Below are positions 42,848 to 51,528 of a stretch of 64,000 nucleotides of DNA, piece by piece. Under the pieces are notes generated by a model. It did not search any database, was not told the DNA's origin, and saw nothing but the letters and a program-made list of their open reading frames with translations. Both the position numbers and the translations under genes were made by a program. Source of the DNA: Streptomyces sp. 378 (lineage in GTDB: Bacteria > Actinomycetota > Actinomycetes > Streptomycetales > Streptomycetaceae); NCBI RefSeq assembly GCF_030124145.1, contig NZ_JASKMS010000003.1, positions 1 through 64,000 on the forward strand, written 5' to 3'. Every line of letters begins with the position of its first letter. Positions within the stretch are counted from its first letter, which is position 1.

Positions 42848-43729
42848 ATGACGCATGTCGAGGACGAGCTGGCAGACCAGCCCGCATGCTGGGCCCGCGC
42901 CGCGTCCCAGGCGGCCCGGTACGCGAAAGTGCTGCCGGTGCCGGGGGAGAGGGTCGCGATCGTCGGCTGTGGCACCTCGTACTTCATGGCGCAGGCGGCC
43001 GCGGCCCTGCGCGAGGGCGCGGGCCAGGGCGAGACCGACGCGTTCGCGGCATCCGAGTTCCCCCACGGCCGCCGCTACGACCGGGTCGTCGCCCTCACCC
43101 GCTCCGGCACCACGACCGAGGTCCTGGACCTGCTGAGCCGGTTGCGGGGCCGCACCGCCACCACCGCGGTCACCGCCGACCCGGACACACCCGTGCGGAC
43201 GGCCGCCGACGACCTCGCCGTCCTGGACTTCGCGGACGAACGCTCCGTCGTCCAGACCCGGTTCGCGACCACGGCCCTCACTCTGCTCCGCGCCCACTTC
43301 GGCCTCCACCCCGACACGGCCGTCACCGACGCCCGTACGGCCCTGACGGAACCGCTGCCCGAACGACTGGTGGAATGCGGGCAGTTCACTTTCCTGGGGC
43401 GCGGCTGGACCGTCGGTCTGGCCCACGAGGCCGGGCTGAAGATGCGCGAGGCCGCGCTGGCCTGGGCGGAGTCCTACCCGGCCATGGAGTACCGGCACGG
43501 TCCCATCAGCGTCAGCACGACGGGCACGGCGACCTGGATGCTGGGCGACGCGCCGGACGGACTGGCCGAACAGGTGCGCGGCACCGGCGCGTTGTGGATC
43601 GCCGGGCGCCTCGACCCGCTCGCCGAACTGATCCGCGCCCAGCGCCTCGCGGTCGCCGTCGCCGCGTCCCGCGGGCTGGACCCCGACAGCCCGCGCCACC
43701 TCACGCGCTCGGTGATCCTCGCGCCCTGA
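42848..43729 (+). CDS. SIS domain sugar isomerase/deaminase (AgaS-like)
   Basis: Phosphosugar-binding protein of 293 residues with two SIS folds. Visible motifs are VAIVGCGTSYFMAQAAAA (about 37-54), ALTRSGTTTEVLDLL (about 82-96) and AESYPAMEYRHGP, the second-domain signature. The likely role is isomerisation or deamination of galactosamine-6-phosphate or a similar amino-sugar phosphate. GGAGG lies seven bases upstream of ATG 42848. A class II aldolase follows after 13 bp and a DeoR repressor is divergent, the layout of amino-sugar (Aga) or tagatose clusters. Confidence 0.85.
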   Translation: MTHVEDELADQPACWARAASQAARYAKVLPVPGERVAIVGCGTSYFMAQAAAALREGAGQGETDAFAASEFPHGRRYDRVVALTRSGTTTEVLDLLSRLRGRTATTAVTADPDTPVRTAADDLAVLDFADERSVVQTRFATTALTLLRAHFGLHPDTAVTDARTALTEPLPERLVECGQFTFLGRGWTVGLAHEAGLKMREAALAWAESYPAMEYRHGPISVSTTGTATWMLGDAPDGLAEQVRGTGALWIAGRLDPLAELIRAQRLAVAVAASRGLDPDSPRHLTRSVILAP

Positions 43730-43742
43730 CCCGGGAGACCCC

Positions 43743-44603
43743 GTGCCCCTGACCACCACCGGCGACCTCGTCACCCGCGCCGCCGCGGCCGGCTCGGCCG
43801 TCGCCTCCTTCAACGTCATCACCCTGGAACACATCGAGGCCGTCATCGCGGGCGCCGAGTCCGCGCACGCCCCCGTCGTCCTCCAGGTCAGCGAGAACGC
43901 GGTCAAGTTTCGCGGCGGACAACTGCTTCCGCTCGCCCGAGCAGCCGTCGCCGCCGCCGAACACGCCGCCGTCCCCGTCGCTCTGCACCTCGACCACGTG
44001 CGGAGCGACGCACTGCTGCGCCGGGCCGCGGACGCCGGCTTCAGCTCCGTGATGTACGACGCGGCCCGGCTCCCCTACGCGCAGAACCTCGCCGCGACCC
44101 GGGCGGCGGTCGACTGGGCACACGCCCACGGGCTCTGGATCGAGGCCGAGTTGGGCCAGATCGGCGGAAAGAACGGCAGCCCCCCGCTGGACGCGCACGC
44201 CCCCGGCGCCCGCACCGACCCCGAGGAGGCACGGGCGTTCGTCGCCGACGCGGGCGTGGACGCCCTGGCCGTCGCCATCGGCAGCTCCCACGCCATGACC
44301 ACCCGCACGGCGGCCCTCGACCACGCCCTGCTCACACGCCTGTCGGCCGCACTGGACGTCCCGCTCGTCCTGCACGGCTCCTCCGGCCTACCGGACGGCG
44401 AACTCACGGCGGCCGTCGCGGGCGGCATCGCCAAGGTCAACATCGGCACCGCCCTGAACATCGCACTGACCGGCGCGATCCGGGAGTTCCTCACCGAGCG
44501 GCCCGAGGCGGTCGACCCGCGCGGTTACCTGACCCTCGCGCGGGAGGCGATGACACGGGCGGTGGCCACAACCCTGCGGACCCTCGGCGCCGCTAGCGCT
44601 TGA
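43743..44603 (+). CDS. Class II ketose-bisphosphate aldolase (KbaY/GatY-like)
   Basis: Zinc aldolase of 286 residues. It shows the family motifs: FNVITLEHIEAVIAGAE near the start, ALHLDHVRSDALL with zinc-ligand His, GSSHAM (His), LHGSSGLPD (His) and AKVNIGTALN near the end. It cleaves a ketose-1,6-bisphosphate, probably tagatose-1,6-bisphosphate, into dihydroxyacetone phosphate and glyceraldehyde-3-phosphate. GTG 43743 follows the SIS gene by 13 bp. No tagatose-6-phosphate kinase is present here. The stop codon region overlaps the convergent rlmG gene by 11 bp. Confidence 0.88.
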   Translation: MPLTTTGDLVTRAAAAGSAVASFNVITLEHIEAVIAGAESAHAPVVLQVSENAVKFRGGQLLPLARAAVAAAEHAAVPVALHLDHVRSDALLRRAADAGFSSVMYDAARLPYAQNLAATRAAVDWAHAHGLWIEAELGQIGGKNGSPPLDAHAPGARTDPEEARAFVADAGVDALAVAIGSSHAMTTRTAALDHALLTRLSAALDVPLVLHGSSGLPDGELTAAVAGGIAKVNIGTALNIALTGAIREFLTERPEAVDPRGYLTLAREAMTRAVATTLRTLGAASA

Positions 44604-45735
44604 CCGCCTTCAGCACCACGAACTTCGGGTCGCTCGCGACCAGTTGACTGTTGCCGAACAGCTTGCGCAGCGTGACGTGGTAGCCGAGGTGCCGGTTGCC
44701 GACCACCCACAGCTCGCCGCCCGGCCGCAGCGCGCGCCGCGCCCCGGTGAACATCCGCCGGGCCGTGGCGTCGGTCGTCGCCTGGTGGGAGTGGAAGGGC
44801 GGGTTGTTGAGGACCAGGTCGACACTGCCGGACGGCACGCCCGCCAGCCCGTCGCCGACCCGGAACTCGGCACGCCCCGGCGCGCCGTTGGCCTCGTACG
44901 TCGCCTCCGCCGAGGCCACGGCCTGGAACGACTCGTCCACGAACAGCACCTCGGCGTTCGGATCGGCGAGCGCCACCGCCGTGCCCACCACGCCGTTGCC
45001 GCACCCCAGATCCACCACCCGGCGGCCCCGGCCGTCCGGCAGGTGCCGCAGGAAGAACCGCGTCCCGATGTCGAGCCGGTCGGCGCAGAAGACCCCGGCG
45101 TGGTTCACGACCGTGCTGCCCGCAGCCGGGCCGACGTCGTCCGGCAGCGCGTAGACGTACGGCCACGGACTGCCGGGCCGCTCCAGCGCCGGATCAGGCG
45201 TGCAGAAGATCAGCCGGGCCTTCTTCTCGGCCAGCGAGGTGCGGGTCGGGCCGAGGATCCGCTCGAACAGCCGCAGCGTCGAGGTGTGGATCTCCTTCAC
45301 CATGCCGGTGCCGACGACGACCGTCCCCGGGTGCACGGCCGGCGCCAGACGCAGCAACTGGTCCTCCAGCAGCGCCAGACTCTTGGGGACCCGCACCAGC
45401 AGTACGTCGACCCGCTCCGGCGGCGGGTCCTGCGTGGTGAGCAGCCGGACCGCGCCCGGCTCGGCCCCGGCCCGCGCGAGGTTGGCGCGGGTCGCCTCCC
45501 GCGCGAGGTAGGAGTCGGTGATCTGCACCGGCCCGTGCGCCGCGAGCGCCGTGACCAGCGCTCCCCAACGGTCCCCGACGACCACGACCGTGCCGTCCAG
45601 CGGCACCCGCTCCTCGGCCAGATGCCGCAGCAGATACTCGTCCGAGGCGTCCCAGGCGCGCAGCCTGTCGCGCGGGTCCTCGGGGAAACGGGTCAGCGCC
45701 GGCTCGCCCCACGGCGTCGTCATACGGTCGTTCAT
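44593..45735 (-). CDS. RlmG/RsmC-type rRNA (guanine-N2) methyltransferase
   Basis: Methyltransferase of 380 residues with duplicated RsmC/RlmG-type domains. An N-terminal half without SAM motifs is followed by a C-terminal catalytic half with VVDLGCGNGVVGTAVAL (about residues 235-251) and the NPPF motif in LVLNNPPFHSH, typical of N2-guanine methylation. It probably modifies 23S or 16S rRNA. The end overlaps the class II aldolase stop by 11 bp. ATG 45735 has a second in-frame ATG 12 bases on. Confidence 0.88.
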   Translation of the reverse strand: MNDRMTTPWGEPALTRFPEDPRDRLRAWDASDEYLLRHLAEERVPLDGTVVVVGDRWGALVTALAAHGPVQITDSYLAREATRANLARAGAEPGAVRLLTTQDPPPERVDVLLVRVPKSLALLEDQLLRLAPAVHPGTVVVGTGMVKEIHTSTLRLFERILGPTRTSLAEKKARLIFCTPDPALERPGSPWPYVYALPDDVGPAAGSTVVNHAGVFCADRLDIGTRFFLRHLPDGRGRRVVDLGCGNGVVGTAVALADPNAEVLFVDESFQAVASAEATYEANGAPGRAEFRVGDGLAGVPSGSVDLVLNNPPFHSHQATTDATARRMFTGARRALRPGGELWVVGNRHLGYHVTLRKLFGNSQLVASDPKFVVLKAVKR

Positions 45736-45782
45736 CGTGCGACCAGGCTAGCCGAGCCGCAGCTCAGGACGGGTCGGGCACC

Positions 45783-46433
45783 ATGGAAGGCATGGACGCC
45801 GAGCTGTTTCCCAGAGCCCGTACGCAGGTGGCGCCCGGTGCCGTCCACCTGCCCGACTGGCTGGAAGCGGAACGACAGAGGGCACTGCTGGCCGCCTGCC
45901 GCGGGTGGGCCCGGCCACCCGCCGGCCTGCGCACCGTCCGCACCCCGGGCGGCGGCACCATGACCGCCCGGCAGGTCTGCCTCGGCTGGCACTGGTACCC
46001 GTACGGCTACGCCCGCACGGTCGCCGACGGGGACGACGCCCCGGTGAAGCCGTTCCCGCGGTGGCTCGGCGAACTGGGCCGCCGGGCGGTCCGCGACACC
46101 GTGGGAGGACCCGCTCCGGACTACGACATCGCGCTGATCAACTTCTATGACGCCGACGCCCGCATGGGCATGCACCGCGACAGCGACGAGAAGTCGGACG
46201 CGCCGGTGGTGTCGCTGAGCCTCGGTGACACCTGCGTCTTCCGCTTCGGCAACACGCGGACGCGCACGCGGCCCTACACCGACATCGAACTGCGCAGCGG
46301 CGACCTCTTCGTCTTCGGAGGACCTGCCCGCCTCGCCTACCACGGCGTCCCCCGCGTCCACCCCGGCACGGCACCGCCGGGGCTGGGCCTGACGGGCCGG
46401 CTCAACATCACACTCCGGGTCAGTGGCCTCTGA
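45783..46433 (+). CDS. AlkB-type 2-oxoglutarate/Fe(II) dioxygenase
   Basis: Protein of 216 residues with the AlkB demethylase fold. The iron ligands are His and Asp in GMHRDSDE and the distal His in YHGVPR. The 2-oxoglutarate Arg is in GRLNITLRV. INFYDADARMGMH is the family signature. It repairs alkylated DNA or RNA bases by oxidative demethylation. The start may be ATG 45783 or the ATG at 45792, which has GGAAGG very close. It is divergent from the RlmG gene. Confidence 0.88.
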   Translation: MEGMDAELFPRARTQVAPGAVHLPDWLEAERQRALLAACRGWARPPAGLRTVRTPGGGTMTARQVCLGWHWYPYGYARTVADGDDAPVKPFPRWLGELGRRAVRDTVGGPAPDYDIALINFYDADARMGMHRDSDEKSDAPVVSLSLGDTCVFRFGNTRTRTRPYTDIELRSGDLFVFGGPARLAYHGVPRVHPGTAPPGLGLTGRLNITLRVSGL

Positions 46434-46547
46434 GAGGTGTGCAAGGGGGTGTTCACGGGCGTCGCGGCGGGCGGGACTCCGCGGACACCCCGGCGCCCGG
46501 CGGGCACGCCGGGCCACCACCGGGCGGATCATGGGAGACTCGCCCTC

Positions 46548-47795
46548 ATGAGCGGGAAGGCGGACCCCCGGCAGGCGGGGGACGGGAGCATGCCGAGGAC
46601 GCGGCTGGACCGGGGGCGCGGAGCGCTCGGACCGGCGCTGGAACTCGTGCACACCGGACGCGCGCCGACCCGGGCCGTCCTCACCGCCGAGCTCGGGGTG
46701 ACCCGGGCGACGGCCGGCGCGGTCGCCGCGGAGCTGGAGGCGCTCGGGCTGATCCGGGTCGACGCCCGGCCCGGCGCGGCGGCCGGCTCGCAGGGCAGGC
46801 CCTCCCACCGGCTGGCCGTCGCCGACGACGGGCCCGTCGCGCTCGCGGCGCAGGTCCACTCCGACGGCTTCCGGGCGGCGTTGGTCGGGCTGGGCGGCCG
46901 GATCGTCGCCACCGCGCCCGGCTGCGAGGTCGTCGACGCCGACCCGGCCAAGGTGCTCGCCTCGGTCGTCGCGGCCGGTGCCGAGCTGCTGCGCGAGACC
47001 GGACTGCGATGTGTGGGCGCGGGTCTCGCCGTACCGTCCGCCGTCGCCGAACCCGAGGGTCTGGCGCTGAACCCCCTCCACCTGGCGTGGCCTGCGGGTG
47101 CGCCGGTCCGGGACATCTTCGCCGAGCAGGTGCGCGCGGCCGGTGTCGACGGGCCCGCGTTCGCCGCGAACGACGTCAACCTCGCCGCGATCGCCGAGCA
47201 CCGGCACGGCGCCGGCCGCGGCGCCCGCGACCTGCTGTGCGTGGCCACCGGTCACCGCGGTGTCGGCGGCGCGCTCGTCCTCGACGGCCGCCTGCACCGG
47301 GGCAGTTCGGGCCTGGCGCTGGAGGTCGGGCACCTCACCGTGCACCCCGAGGGCCGCCCCTGCCACTGCGGCGGCCGCGGCTGCCTCGACGTCGAGACCG
47401 ACCCGCTGGCCTTCCTCACGCAGGCCGGGCGCGAACCCGGCCCCGAGGTGTCCCTGCTCCAGCAGTCCATCGACCTGATCCGCCACCACTACGACGACCC
47501 GGGCGTCCGCACCGCCGCCGAGGCCCTGATCGACCGTCTGGGTCTGGGCCTGGCGGGCCTGGTCAACATCCTCAACCCGGACCGCATCATCCTCGGCGGC
47601 CTGCACCGCACCCTCCTCGACGCCGACCCGGGCCGCCTGCGCGCGGTCGTGGCCGACCGCAGCCTGTGGGGGCAGAGCGGCGGCGTCCCCATCCTGCCGT
47701 GCACGCTCGACCACAACAGCCTGGTCGGCGCGGCGGAACTGGCCTGGCAGCCCGTCCTGGACGATCCGCTCCGAGCGCTGACCGCGCGGGGGTGA
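46548..47795 (+). CDS. ROK family transcriptional regulator
   Basis: Protein of 415 residues. The N-terminal winged helix-turn-helix is PTRAVLTAELGVTRATAGAVAAELEALGLI (about residues 40-69) and the ROK sugar-kinase-like domain follows. The zinc motif is CHCGGRGCLD. The catalytic-Asp segment of ROK kinases is retained as ANDVNLAAIAEH, so sugar binding is likely and kinase activity possible. Such regulators respond to monosaccharides such as glucose, xylose or N-acetylglucosamine. No adjacent sugar operon is apparent. GGGAG lies ten bases upstream of ATG 46548. Confidence 0.9.
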   Translation: MSGKADPRQAGDGSMPRTRLDRGRGALGPALELVHTGRAPTRAVLTAELGVTRATAGAVAAELEALGLIRVDARPGAAAGSQGRPSHRLAVADDGPVALAAQVHSDGFRAALVGLGGRIVATAPGCEVVDADPAKVLASVVAAGAELLRETGLRCVGAGLAVPSAVAEPEGLALNPLHLAWPAGAPVRDIFAEQVRAAGVDGPAFAANDVNLAAIAEHRHGAGRGARDLLCVATGHRGVGGALVLDGRLHRGSSGLALEVGHLTVHPEGRPCHCGGRGCLDVETDPLAFLTQAGREPGPEVSLLQQSIDLIRHHYDDPGVRTAAEALIDRLGLGLAGLVNILNPDRIILGGLHRTLLDADPGRLRAVVADRSLWGQSGGVPILPCTLDHNSLVGAAELAWQPVLDDPLRALTARG

Positions 47796-47934
47796 GCGCG
47801 GTCCGGGCGTGCTCCGGAGATCCTGACCCCACGGGTATCAGGCTTGTCCGCGCCGCCTGCGGGAAGGTTCGTCGCCGAGCGGGCAGGCTGGTCCGCGGGC
47901 AGTCCGCCCGCACCGCACCACCGAGGAAGCAGAC

Positions 47935-48825
47935 ATGACCGACAAGCTCACCGTGAGCGTCCTGGGCACCGGCATCATGGGCGCCGCGATGGCCCGCAAC
48001 CTCGCCCGCGCCGGGCACACGGTCCACGCCTGGAACCGCACCCGGGCCAAGGCCGAGCCGCTGGCCGCGGAGGGCGTGCGCATCGCCGACACCCCCGCGC
48101 AGGCCGTCCAGGACGCCGACGTCGTCCTGACCATGCTCTACGACGGTCCGGCCGCGCTGGACACCATGCGCGAGGCCGTCCCCGCCCTGCGCCCCGGCAC
48201 CGCCTGGGTGCAGTCCACCACCGCGGGCATCGAGGATGTCGCCGAACTGGCCGCCTTCGCCCACCGGCACGGCCTGGTCTTCTACGACGCCCCCGTCCTG
48301 GGCACCCGCCAGCCCGCCGAGGCCGGGAAGCTGACCGTGCTCGCGGCCGGCCCCACCGAAGGGCGGGAGAGGGTCACACCGGTGTTCGAAGCGGTCGGCG
48401 CCCGTACCGTCTGGTCGGGCGAGGACGGAGCGGCGGGCGGCGCGACCCGCCTCAAGCTCGTCGCCAACAGCTGGGTCCTCGCCGTCACGGCCGCCGCCGG
48501 CGAAGCCCTCGCCCTGTCCAAGGCCCTCGGTGTCGACCCGCACGGCTTCTTCGACCTCGTCGCCGGGGGTCCGCTCGACATGGGCTATCTGCGCGCCAAG
48601 TCCGATCTCGTTCTCCAGGACAGGCTCACCCCGCCCCAGTTCGCGGTGACCACGGCCGCCAAGGACGCCCGGCTGATCGTCCAGGCCGGCGCCGACAACG
48701 GCGTACGCCTGGATGTCGCCGAAGCGGCCGCCGCCCGCATGGAGCGCGCCGCCGCCCAGGGCCACGCCGACGAGGACATGGCGGCGGCCTACTTCGCCAG
48801 CTTCGACGAGAAGACCGACGCCTAG
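47935..48825 (+). CDS. NAD(P)-dependent beta-hydroxyacid dehydrogenase
   Basis: Oxidoreductase of 296 residues of the 6-phosphogluconate dehydrogenase-like family. The nucleotide-binding motif is VLGTGIMGAAMARNLARAGH (about 9-28). The substrate segment is YDAPVLGTRQPAEAGKLTVLAAG and the catalytic Lys is in RLKLVANSW. It reduces or oxidises a hydroxyacid or semialdehyde; the substrate is unknown. GAGGAAG is upstream of ATG 47935. It is co-transcribed with a PPOX-type protein whose ribosome-binding site overlaps this stop codon. Confidence 0.88.
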   Translation: MTDKLTVSVLGTGIMGAAMARNLARAGHTVHAWNRTRAKAEPLAAEGVRIADTPAQAVQDADVVLTMLYDGPAALDTMREAVPALRPGTAWVQSTTAGIEDVAELAAFAHRHGLVFYDAPVLGTRQPAEAGKLTVLAAGPTEGRERVTPVFEAVGARTVWSGEDGAAGGATRLKLVANSWVLAVTAAAGEALALSKALGVDPHGFFDLVAGGPLDMGYLRAKSDLVLQDRLTPPQFAVTTAAKDARLIVQAGADNGVRLDVAEAAAARMERAAAQGHADEDMAAAYFASFDEKTDA

Positions 48826-48837
48826 GAGGTTCCCCAG

Positions 48838-49260
48838 ATGTCCAAGCCGCCACTGCCGCCCGAGGCCGAGGCCCTGCTGAGCCGGCCCAACCCGTGCGTC
48901 ATGGCCACGCTGCGCTCCGACGGCGCTCCCGTCTCCACCGCCACCTGGTATGTGTGGCAGGACGGCCGGGTGCTGATCAACCTCGACGAGGGCCGGGTGC
49001 GTCTGAAACATCTGCGCCGCGACCCGCGCGTCACCCTCACCGTCCTCGTCGGCGACGACTGGTACACCCACGTCACCCTGATCGGCCGCGTCGCCGAGAT
49101 GTACGACGACGAGAACCTGGCCGACATCGACCTCCTCGCCCGGCACTACACCGGCGAGCCCTATCCGGACCGCTTCCGCCCCCGGGTCAGCGCCTGGATC
49201 GACGTCGAGCGCTGGCACGGCTGGGGCTCGATGAAGGACAGCGACCAGGCCGGCGGCTGA
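48838..49260 (+). CDS. PPOX-class F420-dependent oxidoreductase-like protein
   Basis: Split-beta-barrel flavin or F420 protein of 140 residues. The fold's start is PNPCVMATLRSDGAPVSTATWYVWQDGRVLIN (about 17-48), followed by RLKHLRRDPRVTLTVL and the RVSAWIDVERWHGWG end. This is the pattern of actinobacterial F420-dependent reductases. TAGGAGGT, overlapping the previous stop codon, is its ribosome-binding site, so it is translationally linked to the dehydrogenase. The substrate is unknown. Confidence 0.85.
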   Translation: MSKPPLPPEAEALLSRPNPCVMATLRSDGAPVSTATWYVWQDGRVLINLDEGRVRLKHLRRDPRVTLTVLVGDDWYTHVTLIGRVAEMYDDENLADIDLLARHYTGEPYPDRFRPRVSAWIDVERWHGWGSMKDSDQAGG

Positions 49261-49278
49261 GGCCGCCGGTGCCACCGG

Positions 49279-49557
49279 TCAGCGGCACTCCACCCCGAAC
49301 GCCCGGCCCGCGTTCTCGGTGAGGATGCGCCCCACCGGCTCCTCGCCGACGGCGTCGGCGAGCCGGGGGGCACCCGGCGCAGCAGTTACGGGCATCCCCG
49401 GGCCGCCGTTCACCGAGCGGGCGGCGGCCGTGTGGTGTCCGCGCCCAGCAGCAGCCGGCCGCCGAACCCCGCCTCGGCGAGGGCGAGTACGGCGTCCGGC
49501 ATCCGCCAGTCCGTGGCGTGATGGACGAGTGACGGCCCGTCAAAAGCCAGATCCGGC
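49279..49557 (-). pseudogene. Frameshifted relic of a phosphotriesterase-like metallohydrolase
   Basis: Minus-strand segments encode LAFDGPSLVHHATDWRMPD then AVLALAEAGFGGRLLLGADT. After a frame break and small deletion they continue RLADAVGEEPVGRILTENAG and RAFGVECR with a stop. Both are recognisable pieces of the end of phosphotriesterase-homology (Php-like) amidohydrolases, including the late Asp-containing GADTT region. The N-terminal two thirds are absent. Confidence 0.6.
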
Positions 49558-49632
49558 CGGCAAGGAAGGCGCGGCACGACCACGACGACCGCCCCGACGA
49601 CCACGCGGCCCGCCGCCCGGGTCGTCGGCGCG

Positions 49633-49800
49633 GTGAAGCCGTACGGCGGAGGCGACACCGCCGTACGCGCCGTCCCTCGACGGCGTGACCGTGACCTTTC
49701 CGGCCGCTTCACCGCGGTCGCGGGGCCCTCTGGCTCCGGCCCGTCCGCCCTGATGCACGGCGCGGCCGGCCTCGACACCTCGGCCAGTACCCCAAGAGCA
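49633..49800 (+). pseudogene. Relic of an ABC transporter ATPase N-terminus
   Basis: The segment encodes VKPYGGGDTAVRA, then a frameshifted stretch where LDGVTVTFPAG can be read in another frame, then GRFTAVAGPSGSGPSALMHG and AAGLDT. This is the start of a FtsE/MacB-type ATPase with a Walker A region in which the essential Lys is replaced by Pro. It is frameshifted, lacks the Q-loop, signature and Walker B, and is therefore dead. Confidence 0.65.
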
Positions 49801-49976
49801 AGAGGACCGCCCGGCCTCGACACCCCGGCCGGCCCTCTTGCGGGACCGCGTCCGGCCCGGCGTGCGGCACGCCCGGACGTACGGCGGGCCGTCGCCACGG
49901 AGTGACGTGCGCCCCGGGGGCGTACCCGGTGGCGCATGCGCCCGGAACCCCCGGAGGAACGGTGGTCACCGCCCGG

Positions 49977-50510
49977 TCAGCCGGCAACGGCGGACCGGGC
50001 GGGAGCATGGTCGGGCCGGAGCCCGTCGGTGGAAGCCCCGACCTCGGCGAACCTGCGCGCGGGCTTCTCCTGGGCCGTGCGCCGCGACCGAAGCGGCGGC
50101 GCCGTCACCACGGGAGGGGACGTCGGCAGCGTGAACCACACGACCTTGCCGGACTCGCCGTCCGGCCGGACGCCCCAGCTCTCGCTCATGGCGGCCACCA
50201 TGGCGAGCCCGCGTCCGCAGGTCGCCAGCGGCTCGGCGTCGTCGACCACGGGCATCCGTGGATCGCCGTCGCGCACCGAGACGGTGAGCCGGTCGAGCAG
50301 CAGCTCTATCTCCACGGTGCACGTCTTGTCGGGCTGGGCGTGCCGGTGGACGTTGGACAACAGCTCCGTCACGCCGAGCGAGGCCCGGTCGATCAGGGGG
50401 TCGAGATGCCAGTAGCGCAACTGCGCAGATACGATTCTGCGGACCTGGCCGATCCGCGACGGCAGGGCTTGGAGCTCCACCGTGCAGTGCCTGCTTGGGT
50501 AGCTGATCAC
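49977..50510 (-). CDS. ATP-binding anti-sigma/regulatory kinase (HATPase_c_2, RsbW-like)
   Basis: Cytosolic protein of 177 residues with a histidine-kinase-type ATPase fold. The N-box is LGVTELLSNVHRHAQ (about residues 45-59), the G1 region is VRDGDPRMPVV and the G2 region GRGLAMVAAMSESWGV. These proteins regulate sigma factors through anti-anti-sigma partners and are abundant in streptomycetes. GTG 50510 is chosen because GGGGAG lies eight bases upstream; the frame extends further but lacks similarity. The Arg/Ala/Pro-rich tail after about residue 130 is not part of the fold. No partner is adjacent. Confidence 0.85.
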   Translation of the reverse strand: MISYPSRHCTVELQALPSRIGQVRRIVSAQLRYWHLDPLIDRASLGVTELLSNVHRHAQPDKTCTVEIELLLDRLTVSVRDGDPRMPVVDDAEPLATCGRGLAMVAAMSESWGVRPDGESGKVVWFTLPTSPPVVTAPPLRSRRTAQEKPARRFAEVGASTDGLRPDHAPARSAVAG

Positions 50511-50693
50511 GGCTGCGACTCCCCGACGTGAGGTCCGGAAGAACACGGAGTTCGGATCCAGCAGGGCGCCTGCGTGACGCTGCCGCCTGCTGTCGTGGCC
50601 GGCGGGCTGGTTCGCAGCGTTATCGCCGGTAAACCCAGAGTGACGTGAGACCAGAGTGGCGCAGGGGATGAGGTACCGCAAGTCGCGGACATC

Positions 50694-51017
50694 TCAGCCG
50701 CCACGCCCCGACGCCCGGCGCACGGCTTCGATGAAGCGCCGCGCGGCCGGCGGGCCCGGCTCTCCCGGTGCGGGGTCGTGATCGCCCAGGGTGAGCAGGT
50801 ACCGATTGCCGTTGAGATCCGCCGTGGCCCGGTCATCGGGGCCGAACCAGGGCTTGGAGGCACGCACGGCCTGCACCGGCGCGCTGTCGATCTCACTGCC
50901 GTAGCTGGTCAGCAGCTCGAGCCTGCCGTCGCTGATCCGGACCTGCCCGGCCCGGGTGAGCGACCGCAGCCGCTTCCCGATCCGCACGCCCGTGGCCCTG
51001 AACTCCGGTTCTCCCAT
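50694..51017 (-). CDS. Conserved hypothetical protein
   Basis: Protein of 107 residues with the beta-rich central part VRIGKRLRSLTRAGQVRISD and GRLELLTSYGSEIDSAPVQA, then RYLLTLGDHD. It is reminiscent of small PH-like folds. A C-terminal helix follows (FIEAVRRASG). It has no signal peptide or membrane segment. I do not recognise a named family, but the sequence is protein-like and the ATG 51017 frame is well formed. It is in the same direction as the RsbW-like gene, 183 bp upstream of it. Confidence 0.65.
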   Translation of the reverse strand: MGEPEFRATGVRIGKRLRSLTRAGQVRISDGRLELLTSYGSEIDSAPVQAVRASKPWFGPDDRATADLNGNRYLLTLGDHDPAPGEPGPPAARRFIEAVRRASGRGG

Positions 51018-51524
51018 GCCACCCGCCCCCTGGTGCGTCTCGGTGTACCGGCGCGCCGTGCGCGACGCCCGGTACGGGCTCGTGTCCTGATCCAGTGTGC
51101 CCCGTCCGGACCCGCGGTCCCCTCGGGGGTGGTGCGCCCGGCCCGGCCCGAACGTCGGCCCGAGCGCACGGTGTTGTCCGCCGCACCCCCGCCGCGGGGA
51201 CGAGGTGCCCGTACCCGGAAGCCGGCTCCGGACGGTGCGTCGTACCCCCGCGGTCGCCCGCCGGGGCCTTGGTCCCGCCGTGCAGTCTGCCTCCGCCCGG
51301 CGGCGAGCACCAGTGCCCGCGAGCCCCTCGCCGGGGGGCGCCCGCAGCATGCCCGCCCATGCGCCCCCCGGTCTGCGCGCCCCCTTGCACCGGCCCTGCC
51401 CCTGGGGGCGCTTTGAGGGGCTCAAAGAAGCGTTTATGCAGGTGAGAAGCGTGCGCAAGGTGCTTATGATCGGAGGTGTCGGCCGCGCGGCGCGTCGACG
51501 GCGCGCAGCGTTAGGAGCCCCCTC
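51018..51524. other. Divergent intergenic region
   Basis: This is 507 bp between the hypothetical gene and the Cds1-like gene. A TATGAT -10-like hexamer is at 51464-51469 and GCGTTTATG/GTGCTTATG-type direct repeats lie around 51430-51470. A short leader frame is at 51436-51528. The rest shows nothing recognisable. Confidence 0.5.
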
Positions 51525-51528
51525 GTGA
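51436..51528 (+). CDS. Possible 30-codon leader ORF upstream of the Cds1-like gene
   Basis: An ATG frame of 30 residues, rich in Arg/Val/Gly/Ala, ends in a TGA that overlaps the GTG start of the downstream gene (GTGA at 51525-51528). It would be translationally coupled if real. It lacks a good ribosome-binding site and contains one TTA codon that is part of the downstream Shine-Dalgarno. Evidence is weak. Confidence 0.2.
   Translation: MQVRSVRKVLMIGGVGRAARRRRAALGAPS

Larger units (their letters stand above)
49261..49976. other. Decayed gene-free zone
   Basis: This is 716 bp with no intact gene. It holds two relics described separately, a phosphotriesterase-like tail and an ABC ATPase start. 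From about 49800 to 49976 only short GC-rich repeats are visible, such as two copies of CGGCCTCGACACC at about 49768 and 49813. Confidence 0.65.

Noticed and set aside
49633..49905. Intact 90-codon gene
   Set aside because: It is a frameshifted ABC ATPase start with a destroyed Walker A, and the tail is random Arg/Pro sequence.
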